29,023 bases of DNA from a virus: positions 1-29,023 of IMG/VR virus record IMGVR_UViG_3300020469_000185; one strand, written 5' to 3'. The position numbers and the translations under genes are program-made. This document shows positions 8,078-19,100 of the stretch, piece after piece (position 1 is the stretch's first letter; each line of letters starts with the position of its first letter). The notes beneath the pieces were generated by a model. The model made no database searches. It was not told the origin of the DNA and was given only the letters and a program-made list of their open reading frames with translations.

Positions 8078-8697
8078 TTTATCTCCGCATAGTTAAAGTG
8101 TTCTTGATTTCCTAATTTAGTCGGTAACATATTAAAACTAAGAGTGTAGCGAGGCTTAGGTGTTATATTTTTTTCACTTCTGTGTTCAATATAACTAGGC
8201 CATAATATTAATTTATTAGGCTCTGCTTTACTGCTTATTCTATCTGTTAAAAACGGACTATTTCCATCTCTAGTAACACTAATTGTATTTCTCATTTTAC
8301 TTATCGGATTATAAAACTCTGTACCACCTTGATCGGGTGTACTATTCAAATAATATACTCCACTTAATAAACTGTTAGTATGTGTATGTGGACCAATACT
8401 TTGACTATTGCTAAATTTATTCATCCACATACTAGTAATGTATAAATTTTCAGGTTGATAACCTATTTTATTACAATATTCTAATCCACACTTAATAATT
8501 GTTTTAGTAAAAGGCTCAAATGCTACATCTTCTTGTAGATTTTGTTTAGAAATCTGATACATAGGAAATTCTTCAAATCCTTGCTTATGATTTGTCCACT
8601 CTACAGCATCAATCATATTATGAATATCCTGATCTGTAATATCAAGTTTAAATTCTACAAATCCTGTCGGAAATAATCCAATAGTATTAGATTCCAT
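8074..8697 (-). CDS. 2OG-Fe(II) oxygenase-like protein (PF13759/TIGR02466 type)
   Basis: A 207-residue protein with SIGPHTHTNSLLSGVYYLN around 100-118, LILWPSYIEHRSEKN at 163-177 and RYTLSFNMLPTKLG at 183-196. Predicted ligands are His104, His106 and His172 with Arg183 as co-substrate anchor; as in three other paralogues here, His stands where HxD/E has its acid. It most resembles the 5187 gene in layout, including the N-terminal GLFPTGF and the C-terminal LPTKLG. It overlaps the upstream oxygenase by 11 bases and the halogenase by four, so it belongs to the same transcript. It may act on the halogenase substrate or product, which is inference. Confidence 0.8.
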   Translation of the reverse strand: MESNTIGLFPTGFVEFKLDITDQDIHNMIDAVEWTNHKQGFEEFPMYQISKQNLQEDVAFEPFTKTIIKCGLEYCNKIGYQPENLYITSMWMNKFSNSQSIGPHTHTNSLLSGVYYLNSTPDQGGTEFYNPISKMRNTISVTRDGNSPFLTDRISSKAEPNKLILWPSYIEHRSEKNITPKPRYTLSFNMLPTKLGNQEHFNYAEIK

Positions 8698-9328
8698 AAT
8701 GTCTACCTCTAGAGTTTTTACCTAAATTCTTTAGATTAAAAGTGTATGGTATAACAATACGTTCTTGTAACTCTGTTCTATTTGTAAAATTGTTTTGTCC
8801 TGTCATATGCGGAATATCACTTCTAAAAATTACGCACTGTCCTGTTTTAGCAGGAACATAAAATTCGCCTTCAGTGTCTACAGTTCGTTGTTTAAAGTCA
8901 GGTTGCCATGGTTGCCACTTTATATCAGGTTGAAGTAATCCTAATGGAGCAGAACCTTCAGGTGCATGTAAATAATAGACTGTACTTAATAGTGTATTTG
9001 CATGTATGTGCGGTTTATGTGTACTTGCTCCTTGTTTACTTAACACTGCCCAACTGTTTGCAACAAATATATCGTCAATATCGATATCCCAACCTATACT
9101 GTCAGAAAATTTATGTACTTGTTCTATAAGCCAAGTATTTAGATGTTGCATTTCATCATGTTGATGAATACTTTCATCAGTTACATAACCTAAACCTTCA
9201 CCGTTATCAATACTATTGTCTTTTTCAAGACGTTTTATTAAATTGTAAATATCTTTATGGTCGTTGCATTGATCAACAGAGCGTTGTGCAATACCAACGT
9301 TAGTAGGCCATATAGAATTTACTTGCAT
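8687..9328 (-). CDS. 2OG-Fe(II) oxygenase-like protein, divergent member
   Basis: A 213-residue protein. It starts IWPTNVGIAQ, then HKPHIHANTLLSTVYYLH at 104-121, CVIFRSDIPHMTGQ at 165-178 and ERIVIPYTFNLKNLG at 189-203. Likely ligands are His107, His109 and His174, with Arg190 as anchor. The position of the usual acid is again His, and the family SG is changed to ST. An insertion containing WQPWQPDFKQ at 138-147 is not in its paralogues. Start and upstream stop overlap as TAATG at 9328, so it is translationally coupled to the gene above. Confidence 0.75.
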   Translation of the reverse strand: MQVNSIWPTNVGIAQRSVDQCNDHKDIYNLIKRLEKDNSIDNGEGLGYVTDESIHQHDEMQHLNTWLIEQVHKFSDSIGWDIDIDDIFVANSWAVLSKQGASTHKPHIHANTLLSTVYYLHAPEGSAPLGLLQPDIKWQPWQPDFKQRTVDTEGEFYVPAKTGQCVIFRSDIPHMTGQNNFTNRTELQERIVIPYTFNLKNLGKNSRGRHYGI

Positions 9329-9909
9329 TATAGAAACTCCTTGATATCTTTTTCAAAAAAGATTCCTTTATCATAATATCCGTCATATCGTTGATCAGCA
9401 TAAGGACCATTTGCATCTACATAATGTAAAAATACTTGTCCTAATTTGTAGTCTTCAATGTCGCATTTATTACGCCAATGCATTACTTCACAACCTTTGT
9501 ATAAAACAGCATCTCCATCTTCTAGAAACACTTCTTTATCTTCAATAACAATAGGCCAGTTACCTTTTCCGTTATCACGTAGTTTTACAGTTAAACTATA
9601 TTCACATGCAGGTCTATCTCTGTGCTTAGGCATAGCGTTTCCGGTAGTATACAAACGTGCATATGTATATGTTGGAAATAATGATAAACCTGTAAAACCT
9701 TCTACTTTTTTATGCATAAAATTTAGAAAAGCATCAAATGTTAAGTCTCCACTTCTTGGACCTAAACACCCAGGAACCATTTCGTCTCCTGTTTTTGCTT
9801 GTGGATCTCCTTCTTTAATATAAACCTTAGTACTAAACTCTAAGTATTCATATAAGAAATGTGCTGTTTCGAGTTCAACAAAGTTTTTTATAAGTTTGTA
9901 CGTCTCCAT
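9328..9909 (-). CDS. 2OG-Fe(II) oxygenase-like protein with canonical HxD
   Basis: A protein of 193 residues from the ATG at 9909. The reading frame can be opened at a TTG at 9963, but the ATG forms a TAATG overlap with the upstream stop, the same arrangement used at 9328, so 9909 is preferred. Residues 88-113 hold TTGNAMPKHRDRPACEYSLT with His96 and Asp98; MHWRNKC at 143-149 gives the distal His144; and LGQVFLHYVDANGPYADQRYD follows. This is a complete HxD...H triad in a double-stranded beta-helix type order. The 2-oxoglutarate anchor is not obvious. It is shorter and distinct from the HxH paralogues. The substrate is unknown. Confidence 0.7.
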   Translation of the reverse strand: METYKLIKNFVELETAHFLYEYLEFSTKVYIKEGDPQAKTGDEMVPGCLGPRSGDLTFDAFLNFMHKKVEGFTGLSLFPTYTYARLYTTGNAMPKHRDRPACEYSLTVKLRDNGKGNWPIVIEDKEVFLEDGDAVLYKGCEVMHWRNKCDIEDYKLGQVFLHYVDANGPYADQRYDGYYDKGIFFEKDIKEFL

Positions 9910-11615
9910 TAAGTAATATTTTCCCTTTTCTTTCTTAAAACAAAGATACCCAAACCATTCCAATAATCATCTGGATCTTCTCCAGTAGTTTGTAACTGTT
10001 TTTGAAATAATATTTTGTAATCTTTGTCTTTTATATGCTCATTAGTAGCATTTTGTATTTGTACCCAGTTCCAGTCATCCATAATCAATACAAAAGTCTC
10101 TTCAAATTTATCATAGTACCTTGACAAAAAGTTTTTTGTTTGTTCATATGTGTGATCTCCATCATAAAATACTATATTACTAGTATGTGGAATATTTGTC
10201 AAGTCTAAACTTTCAACAGGCTCATTAAACCCTAATACTCTGTTTGGTCCTTTTACTTTGGCCATATTATGTTGGAAAATTTTCAATGGATTCCCATCTT
10301 TTCCTTGCCAGCCGTCTACTTCACGCATTGGTTCTATATCATTAGTGTGCCAACTATCAATACACACTGCTTGTATGTTGTTTCCTTCCAACGCACTACA
10401 AAATGTTGCACCATGCCATGTACCAATTTCTAAATATCTTACATCTTTTGTTTCACACAAGTTGTTTAAAAAATGTTTAATCTTATGACTAGTTAATCCT
10501 TCAATTTGTAAGGTATTTTCAGACAACTTACTTGTATGATCCATACTTTTTTCAATAGCATTGTTAATTGAACTTATAAACTTATTTTTTGTTTTAGCAC
10601 TTACTACATCTTCACAATAATGACATTTCCAACAGTCAAATTTACAATTTTTAATTTTATCACGCCATACTTTGATTGGTTTATTATCTAAATCACCAAC
10701 ATCAATAAATTCATTAAAATTATCAAACAATATGTCTTGCTTACTTGCAAAACGTTCAACTAAATCCACTGTTTCCCATAATCTTTCAATTGACTCTCTA
10801 CCATGCATCTTAAAAACGTCAATTCCAGCGTCCATTAGTTCTACCCAGTCTTCTCTCCACGGAGTAAAGTTTGCTACTTTTAGTTGAGCGGCTGGATCCA
10901 TGGCATCCCATCTAGGACATGTAGGTTTAGATATCGGATCCATAAAGAAAGTAGGCGACATTGCTTCTTGTCTACTAAAATTAAATTCAAAATGTTCATC
11001 TTGTACAGGACAATTACCCCAACACCCTTCATTGGCTAGTAAACTTATTTTAAATTCAGGACAAATATTTTTTCTTACGTATTCTTTGGCTTCTTTTATT
11101 TCTAAAAGTTTGTCTTTATCACGCATTAAGTCTCTATCTAAGTTTACGTAATAAAATCCTGCTTCTGCAAGTTTTACAACTTCGTTTGCACGTTGTACAT
11201 TACGTAAAATTGTGTTTTTTACACGTAACTCAGGATATGCTTTTTGAATTGCTCCTTGTAACATCCACATAGTGTGAGGCAGTGTTGCTATACGTACACC
11301 TGCTTCGTATAATGGTGCAAAGTTTTTAATCCATGTTTGTAAATTCTGCATAGTTGGTGGCACATTAATATTGTTAAATGTTGCACTAACAGGTATGCCA
11401 ATTATTTCTTGTATTTGAACTGCGTTATCACTGATTGCTCCCCAATCGCCTTGATGAAAAACATCACCCATAGCATCTTGGCCAAACGGAGGTATACGAC
11501 TAGTAAAGTATACATCATATATATACTTTTTATTTTTTTCTAAAAACGGAATAAATCGTTTTGTAAAACTATCGTAATCTAGTTTTGGATTCAGGGGAAT
11601 CGAGAAGTTTTGCAT
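9909..11615 (-). CDS. Fusion protein: U32/UbiU-UbiV-like Fe-S domain plus SAM-dependent methyltransferase
   Basis: A 568-residue protein from the ATG at 11615; a longer frame starting at a TTG (11648) is less likely. Residues about 35-300 look like the U32 peptidase-like barrel (UbiU, UbiV, RlhA, PrtC families): LYEAGVRIATLPH, AEAGFYYVNLDRDLMRDKDKL and NEGCWGNCP. Cysteines 198, 202, 233 and possibly 185 could hold a Fe-S cluster. A second group, Cys324-x3-Cys-x2-Cys-x2-Cys334, follows. Residues about 385-565 are a class I methyltransferase of the Methyltransf_24 type: YLEIGTWHGATF at 394-405 (SAM loop), CIDSW at 418-422, and VFYDGDHTYEQTKNFL at 482-497. U32-type proteins can catalyse O2-independent hydroxylation, so hydroxylation with methylation is possible. 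It overlaps the coiled-coil gene upstream by 47 bases and is coupled to the oxygenase downstream by TAATG. Confidence 0.6.
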   Translation of the reverse strand: MQNFSIPLNPKLDYDSFTKRFIPFLEKNKKYIYDVYFTSRIPPFGQDAMGDVFHQGDWGAISDNAVQIQEIIGIPVSATFNNINVPPTMQNLQTWIKNFAPLYEAGVRIATLPHTMWMLQGAIQKAYPELRVKNTILRNVQRANEVVKLAEAGFYYVNLDRDLMRDKDKLLEIKEAKEYVRKNICPEFKISLLANEGCWGNCPVQDEHFEFNFSRQEAMSPTFFMDPISKPTCPRWDAMDPAAQLKVANFTPWREDWVELMDAGIDVFKMHGRESIERLWETVDLVERFASKQDILFDNFNEFIDVGDLDNKPIKVWRDKIKNCKFDCWKCHYCEDVVSAKTKNKFISSINNAIEKSMDHTSKLSENTLQIEGLTSHKIKHFLNNLCETKDVRYLEIGTWHGATFCSALEGNNIQAVCIDSWHTNDIEPMREVDGWQGKDGNPLKIFQHNMAKVKGPNRVLGFNEPVESLDLTNIPHTSNIVFYDGDHTYEQTKNFLSRYYDKFEETFVLIMDDWNWVQIQNATNEHIKDKDYKILFQKQLQTTGEDPDDYWNGLGIFVLRKKRENIT

Positions 11616-12306
11616 TTTCTTGTACTGTGTCCTCAAGTTTAGGAACAATATCTACATTGTCCTTTTCTTTTAGCATGTTAATTAATTTCTGTTCAACATC
11701 TTTTTCAATAGCAACAATACCAGTTTCAAATTGTTTAGTATATTCTAATGCTCCGCGAATAATTTTATCTTGATCTGCATGAGGCATATGCATAATACTT
11801 TCAAGATTACCTGTACCAATTTTACCATATGAAAGCATTTCCATTGCCGCTTGTTTTCCCATACGTGAAATCCAATATTCTCGTTCTTTGGCTTCTTTAT
11901 CATTTGACATGTCTAACATAGCATCTTTGTTAGGCATTAATGTTTTAAATTTCTTTAAAAATCGATCACGTTCTAAATATACACCAGCAATCCTACGCTT
12001 GTTACGTTCTAAATGATTTTCAAATTCTTCAATTTCAATCTCTAATAACTTTGATTTAGCAGGAGAAGTTTCTTGTTCAAGTTCTTCTTTTTTAATGTTA
12101 ATTTCTGCTTGTTTTTTTCTGTCATCGAATGTACGATCTTCGATAGTTTGTGTTCTATGTTCAATCTCAACTAAACATTGTTTTGCTTTACGCCAATCAG
12201 TAATGTTAGTATCTACAACATAACTATCCATTTGGTACTTACTGTACGCATAGTCAAACCCTAGTGAAAAGTCTATAATTTCATCATTTGATAGTTCGTC
12301 AGACAT
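11569..12306 (-). CDS. Hypothetical coiled-coil protein
   Basis: I recognise no enzyme family. The 245 residues are highly charged, with long heptad-like helices at about 50-120 (IKKEELEQETSPAKSKLLEI, EIEEFENHLERNKRR) and about 190-230, so a coiled-coil rod or scaffold is likely. There is no signal peptide or membrane segment. It is preceded by a strong Shine-Dalgarno sequence, AAGGAG, five bases from the ATG, and by a promoter-like GATAACTA at 12329-12336. It heads the coupled run that ends with the halogenase, and its 3' end overlaps the fusion gene. Similar coiled-coil proteins occur near fibre genes in marine T4-like phages, so it could be a virion or assembly protein and not part of the enzyme set. 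Confidence 0.6.
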   Translation of the reverse strand: MSDELSNDEIIDFSLGFDYAYSKYQMDSYVVDTNITDWRKAKQCLVEIEHRTQTIEDRTFDDRKKQAEINIKKEELEQETSPAKSKLLEIEIEEFENHLERNKRRIAGVYLERDRFLKKFKTLMPNKDAMLDMSNDKEAKEREYWISRMGKQAAMEMLSYGKIGTGNLESIMHMPHADQDKIIRGALEYTKQFETGIVAIEKDVEQKLINMLKEKDNVDIVPKLEDTVQENAKLLDSPESKTRLR

Positions 12307-12328
12307 GTTAACTCCTTATTAATAACAT

Positions 12329-12336
12329 TAGTTATC
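12329..12336 (-). promoter_or_regulatory. Late-promoter-like element for the 12306-6581 gene run
   Basis: The minus strand reads GATAACTA, which fits the NATAANTA pattern of other starts here but has two mismatches from TATAAATA. The predicted transcript start near 12323 gives a leader of about 17 bases that contains the AAGGAG ribosome site (12312-12317). A competing TATTAATA at 12317-12324 would remove that site. Confidence 0.35.
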
Positions 12337-12352
12337 AGAGTATTTAATGTGA

Positions 12353-13108
12353 CTAGATATTCTTGAATAGGGTACGCATTGGTGTTACTTCTGCAACATC
12401 TTTACCAAAACTAACTTCTAAGTATTTTTCAACAAATGTTTGTACTTGTGCTATTGTTGTACAGTTTTTTAAGTCTTTGCGTAATTTTGTAGATATTGCT
12501 AACACTTTGGCTACTTTTGTTTGATATTCTTCATTGTTTTTAATGATACTATCAGCAAAATTAGATGGTGTTACACCTTTTGCGTCAGCAAGTAATTTAA
12601 GTAATGTACCTGTACTTCCGGATTCTTTGTATGCTAGTGCTTGTTGATATTGTAAATCCCATGTTTCTTTTTCAATAGGGCCTCTATCTACATCAATTGC
12701 AGTGTATGCCATGTATGCAAATGTTGCAATTTTTCCTGTAATCCACGATTTATCATAATCTATAATCCAAGCCGCTTCAGAATTTGTCCATGGTAGTTTA
12801 GTTTTTTCCCATGTGTTACCTTCAGGGTCTCTATCAGGCATTCCTGGTGCTGGTGTTTTAGTTGGTTTCCATGTATCAGAAATTTCACCAGTTTGATCAC
12901 AAGTCCAATATTCGTTATAGGACTTCATAGAATTCGTTACACCTTTCTCGTATGCTTCGTCAGTAAACTTTTTAGCATATATAAAACTTGACCAGTCGAT
13001 ATATTCTAATGTTTCATCGTTGATCTCTGCAACAATTCCACCAAACTCAGTTTTAATTGTTCTTATGTAACCGTTTTCTTGTTCTCTTCCAAAATATAAT
13101 AATTTCAT
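12353..13108 (-). CDS. Hypothetical protein next to the large fibre gene
   Basis: The 251-residue product has no family I can name. It starts MKLLYFGREQENGYIRTIKT and contains a Trp-rich middle with TWKPTKTPAPGMPDRDPEGN (about 79-98) and SEAAWIIDYDKSWITGKIAT (110-129), then a helical C-terminal half. No signal peptide is visible. It begins two bases after the stop of the 2378-residue fibre gene, with AGGGA before the ATG, so it is probably in the fibre operon. By position it could be a fibre-assembly chaperone or a fibre-associated subunit, as small genes after phage fibre genes often are; this rests on position only. Confidence 0.6.
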   Translation of the reverse strand: MKLLYFGREQENGYIRTIKTEFGGIVAEINDETLEYIDWSSFIYAKKFTDEAYEKGVTNSMKSYNEYWTCDQTGEISDTWKPTKTPAPGMPDRDPEGNTWEKTKLPWTNSEAAWIIDYDKSWITGKIATFAYMAYTAIDVDRGPIEKETWDLQYQQALAYKESGSTGTLLKLLADAKGVTPSNFADSIIKNNEEYQTKVAKVLAISTKLRKDLKNCTTIAQVQTFVEKYLEVSFGKDVAEVTPMRTLFKNI

Positions 13109-13110
13109 TT

Positions 13111-16100
13111 TTAAATCCCTGTACTAAACATGGCTCCTGATGAACATCCAGGTTGGCCTTTTGGTTGTAATGCACTTTGTCCACTTGATCCGTTACTCAT
13201 ACTATCATTTGAATATGTCATTTTCCAACTGTCGTTAGCCTGACCATTTGAACCCTGCCACATACCAATTGAATATCCTGCATCTTGACCCATTTGCATG
13301 TTATGCTCACCTTGTGTGTTCTGACCATTCGGGAAGTTACCAATTGTACCCTGCGAACTGTCATTACTTGAATTAACTTTTTCTAAGTTACGTGAGTTGT
13401 TTGGTGGCCCAATGTAGTAGTAACCATACTTACTTGTTAAGCCTTTTGAGTGAGTACCTTGTGTACCAAACATACCACTCCATGATTCTGTACTAAACGA
13501 AATCTTTCTGTGTGTACCATTCCAGTGATAACCAGCAGTACTACTCCATGCCGCTCCAACATAGTCACTACTTAAACCTGAGTTGTTAACGTTTGTACGC
13601 ATTGTTTCTGTAGAGTGATTCATAATGTCTGTATTAGCACTACCACCACCTGTGATTACACTAAACTGTGTATCATAGTTTGAAACACCGTGGTCATTAC
13701 GTCCAGTACTCATGTTCAACGAACTATTATTGTAACCTTTACTACTATCGTTAGTCATATTAAATGCCCAACCTCTGTTAGAGTTTGTAGGATAACTTGG
13801 ATCGTTACCCCATGTCCAACCTGTTACATCACTATGTCCACCGTCCATATATGTACCTGGTTGACTCATTATGTTACCTAAGTTATTTGAAGTATCGTTT
13901 GAGTGACTTGTTCTGTTAACGTTTGACCATGGAACCGAACTCTTATATCCACCTGCCATATAGCCTCTGTTAATAACAGTTCTATATCTCCAAGTAGTTC
14001 TACCTTTGATATTAAATGTTACGTCATCACTTGCTGGGAACGCCGCATCGTCTGTAACTCTAATAGTTACTGAACCTGTTCTGTCGTATGCTCTGTTCAA
14101 CCAACTGTGATTAATTGTACCACTAATTAAACCTGTTCCTGTATTCAAACTTAGACCGTTGCTGAATAAACCTTCAGGGTCTGCTTGTACACTGTAAGTA
14201 ACTGTTTGTCCTGGATCTGGTTCATTTGCTGTAAGTTGGATACTTGTTGTACCGTATGTACTATCACTTGTTGTACCATCGTCACCACCTGGTGTTGTAC
14301 CTGCTGTTGGTGATGTAAATGTTGGTGCAGTATTCTGTAAAATCTCTAATGAGTAAATTACATCAGTGTTTGTTGTACCATTTGTACCTTGTGAAGCAAA
14401 TCTAACTGTAAATGTTTTAGTTGTTGTACTTGGAACACTTGGTAATGTACCTGTAATTGCACCAGTTGCACTGTTCATTGTTAACGGACCGCCTTGGTCT
14501 GCAAATAAACTTCCTGCATCAAGTATAACAGTGTAAGTAATTGTATCACCATCTGCATCTGTTGCTGTACAACTTGTAATATTAACTGTTGTAGTTTCTG
14601 AGAAACTACCTAAACTACCTGCTGGTGTATTAGCAGTAGGAGCATTATCAATTTCAATACCTCTTGGTAATGTTGATTTAGATCCGTTTGTAGTTGTAAG
14701 TTCTACATTGTATCTACCTGCCGCTAGTCCACTAAACACGCCTGCGCCTGTTTGTACTGTAATTTCCTGTTCACTTACATATGTAACTGAACTCAATGGA
14801 ACTGTAATAGTACCAAATTTAACACCTGTTGGATCACTAAATTTATCACCTAAGATTTCAATTGTAGTGTCTACATCTGGGTCAAATATGTTTGGTGTAA
14901 TACTAACAATACTTAGACCAGCACCGCCTGATGTTGCCCATTCTGTACCGTTATAGAATTCAATTGTTTTTAAAGTAGTGTTATAACGTAACATACCTTC
15001 AATTGTTTCTGTTGGACGTTGGTTAGTTGCACCACGTGCAAGTACCAAAGCGTCTGTACCCATAAATCCTGATTTAACAAATTTGTATACAGCACCTTCT
15101 GTTGGCACACTGTTATCTGAAATATCTGTTAAGTTTGGATCTGTACTAAATTCGTTAATAGTAGCACCAGTTTTACCTGCTGTAATACTACCAAGTTGTA
15201 GTTCGTTCAAACCTGTTAAGTCAAATTCTTCTGACGATAGTGTTGCTCTACCAGTGGCCTGTTCAACCTTAAAGTAGTCACCAACTCTAAAGTTACCATC
15301 TTGGTCAGTGGTTACGTAGAATACTCTACCACCGTTTTGTGAAATAGTTTCTGCTTCTTGGTTTGGTGTTTGTCCGTAGTCTGCTTTAATAATAACTGGA
15401 TAGTTAGTATCAGCAAATCCACCTGTACCAATGTCTAAGAAGTCATGTCCTGTCATACGTACCTGACTAAATGCTTCACGTATTGTTACTCTTGCACCTT
15501 CATCTGGTGTTTTGTTACTTGGAACTTTTGGATCAACAGCAATGTTTGATGTACCATAATTTATTTTTGCTGGAGCCGACGCTTTACCAATATTAATAAT
15601 ATCAATTACTACTTGTACAAGTGCCTGTGCTCTAGTATCTGAACCTGCTTCTCTAACAAGTCCTGCGTCTGTAACTTGTGAAACTGCACCACGCACTGTT
15701 GTTGGTACTGTTTCGTTAATAACGTTACCAATAATAGTTTTCAAGTATGTGTTTGCCGCAACTGTTTCTGCTTTTTGTGTTGTAATTGCATATCTTGCTG
15801 ATGGACTTGAATAATATGAGTAACCAGCGTCAACTGATTCACCATTTGATGCTGTATCTAAATCAAATAGTACTGCATCAATAATTAATCCTGTATCACG
15901 TCTACATAATGCTGTGTCATACACTAATGATGGATATGTTGCATCGATATATTGAATAACTTCTTCTTGTAAGAATGCTTTGTTAGCATTAAGTAATGCA
16001 TAAGCATTTGGATCATTTCCAGTTGTAAATGTAGGTTGTTGGTAACCGCTTGTAGAAATAATAAAGTAAGTTTCACTATCTCCATCAATAAATGCTACCG

Positions 16101-19100
16101 AACCATCTTTAATTGGTCTTGTTAAACCGTCAACTGAGAAACTAATACCTGTACCAATACTAGCAAAACCTTGTCTAGTTGCTTGGATCGATAATACTTT
16201 TTCTGGTGAGTTATCAACAACACCGTTTGTATCTGTAAGTGCAAGTGTTGCATCACTAAAGTCCATATCATGGAATTTGTAATCTAAAATAGTTGCATCT
16301 TCAATAGTAGGTGTAACTGTAATATAGTTGTATGCTCCACTTGAATCATCTAGTGTACCAAAGCCGGCACCTGTTCTTGTAAAGTTAAAGTAACCTGCGT
16401 TATTACCGTTAGTCATACCTGCCATAATTAAGTTTACACCATCAATGGAGATACTGTTTAATTCTACACCTGAATCGTTATCTGATAATTCTCTACTAAA
16501 TGCATGTATACCTGTTGAATCAAAACTTGAAATCAAACCGTTGTATACATTAGATCCTGCAACTGTTTCAATAGAACCAACTGCATAAAGTTCATCACCT
16601 AGTGGAGTAATTGCTTTATAACGTCCAGTTTTTAATGAAGCATATTGTTTTTGCCACGCAACTTCACCATCTAATCTAATTCTTGCAAGGATTGGGTTAT
16701 TATATGTGTTAACTGTTGGAGGTGATCTCATCTCTGCATTTTCACCGTTTACAAATGTTCCACTTGTAATGTTAACATCAATAATATGCTGGTTACCTGT
16801 AACACCTTGGTTAGCAACTACTGTTGCAACTCCAGTACCACTACTGAATAAACTGTAACCTACTGTAATATTAGCATTTTGATCTAGTGTTGCTCCGCCT
16901 GTATCAAAAGCAATTCTAACAGATCCACCCTGACCACCGCCAATGTTTACGTTAGCAACTGTAGTTGGTGTTGATCCTGAATATGTTAATTGTGTTTGTG
17001 GGTAAGCATATGAAGTAACACTTCTTACATACTGTCCACCAACTGCAAAGTATAAACCGTCTTCACCAGTATTGTCAAACTTCATGTCAAACATACTATA
17101 GTCGCCTAAGTGGAAACTCTTAATGTAGTTTCCGTTTGAATCATATGCTACAATACCTGTTTCGTTTGCAGTAGAATCGTTAAATCCTAAAAATACTTTT
17201 CCTTCTAAGTCTGCCGCACCTTCTGTTACGTATGTTACAGTACTTGATAAACTTGCTCTACCAAATGCTAGACTTACAACGTTAATCGAGTTAGTTGTAC
17301 TACCATCATAGTTGATAGTTTCACTCCATTGTATCACTCCACCATTTGATAATTTAGCAAGAGTTGCACCTGCTGTTGAGTGATTACCTGCTATGTATAG
17401 TGCTTGACCTTCATCATGTACCATACCTGTAATATTATCTGTAGCAGAAATAACTTTCTGCCATTGTATTTCACCTAGTCTTGTAAACTTAACAATAAAA
17501 CCTTTGTATACACTGTTTTGATAAATTCTACCTGCCGCATAATAACCGCCTGCAGTATCTTCACATATACAATTAAGTTCTCCTGTGAAACCAACGTTAT
17601 CACTTGTTGGTGCACCTAGTGTTTGTTGCCAATCTAATGTGTTACCTGTCCATCTTGCAAAATACATGTAAGATGATGCTTGTTGGAAAGTTGCATAGTT
17701 TGTACCTGAGTATGCTGGTGCTGTATGACCAACTGCAAAAATATCACCTGTTGAATCTTTAAATGAATTATTAAATGTTACATCATGTTGTACTTCTTGA
17801 ATAGCGTTTAGTTCTTGTGTTGCTAATCTAATATGTCCTGTTAGTGGTGTTTCTGCTTGTGAAAAACCATCTGCTCTAACAGCAAATTCACCGTATGCAC
17901 TTGAACCGTTAACTGAACGAATTTTACCACCGCTTTCTGCTAGGTAACCTACATCACAATAATATGTAAACACTGACACAAGTTCTGAACGTCCGTCATT
18001 TAGTGCATGTACACCAATACCATCGGAGTTAATCTGTGTCCAGTCATTTGCAACCATACTCTTATAACCACCATTGTGTAGGGCACCGTCAATTTTCATT
18101 CCAGTACCACCTGGTGTAAAGTTTGTACAGTTTTGTACGTATGGTGATTGTGAAGTAATCCATACACTAGTATCGTTTGGTCCAGTACCTGGATCTAACT
18201 GTGCTTGTACACTACCAGTACTAAAGTTTCTAAATACAATGTTACGTAATCTTGCACCATTATTCATTTGGAATACTGCGGAGTTAGCATTTGGAGTAGA
18301 TCCGTCATCGGATATACCAACACCAAACCCATTGTCAACAGTTGTATTTGGTTGTACGTCAACAGCACCTAAGCCGCCGCCTTCTACAACAATACCTTTA
18401 CCAACTCTAATTGGACATTGTTCTGTGTATGATCCAGAAGCAATAGCAATAATACTTTGGCCTCTGTTGAACACTGTATCACAAGCATGTCTAATTGTTT
18501 TCCATGCTGTTGCTGGTGTTCTACCATCGTTTGTATCATCACCTTGTGGCGATACAAAATAATCTTGTTGTGGAGTTTGAGCACCCCATTTTACATCAGT
18601 TCCATCACTGTATAAGTATGAACCTGCTGGTCCAATTGCTAGTGGAACGTTTCCAACTGTACCTCTAACAACTATGTCACCACGTGTTGTAGTAATAGTA
18701 CTTGCATCACCTTGTGCAACTAGACTCCAATCACTTGCTGATACATTAGGAGTATCACCAATTGTTTCTCTTAGTGCAATATAAGAACTTAAATTATATT
18801 CTACAACATCATCTGTATAGTATGTTGTTGTTGGATTATATTGTCCATTCCATTTCATACCTGGAAGGAATGTTGACCATATACCGCCACCACTTGCTGG
18901 ATCACTTGGGTTATTAGAAAGTGTAGAAGTGTGTACTACTTGTGCTTCCCATAATCTACCACCTTCTAGTACAATATCTCCTGGATAGTATGCTGTACTA
19001 TCTTGCCAAATTCCTTTATATTCAAAGGCTTCAACAAACACATCATAGTATTGTGTAGTTGTTGGTGTTGTACCTACTGGTGGAGTTTGTCCTTGTTTAA

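Noticed and set aside
9910-9963. Longer N-terminus of the oxygenase ending at 9328
   Set aside because: It would start at TTG inside the fusion gene; the ATG at 9909 forms a TAATG coupling with the upstream stop, as at 9328 and 2736.
11616-11648. Longer N-terminus of the U32-methyltransferase fusion
   Set aside because: It would use a TTG start and increase the overlap with the upstream gene; an ATG at 11615 is available.
18074-18562. Plus-strand open frame of 162 codons
   Set aside because: It is antisense to the beta-helix part of the giant fibre; no recognisable motif.
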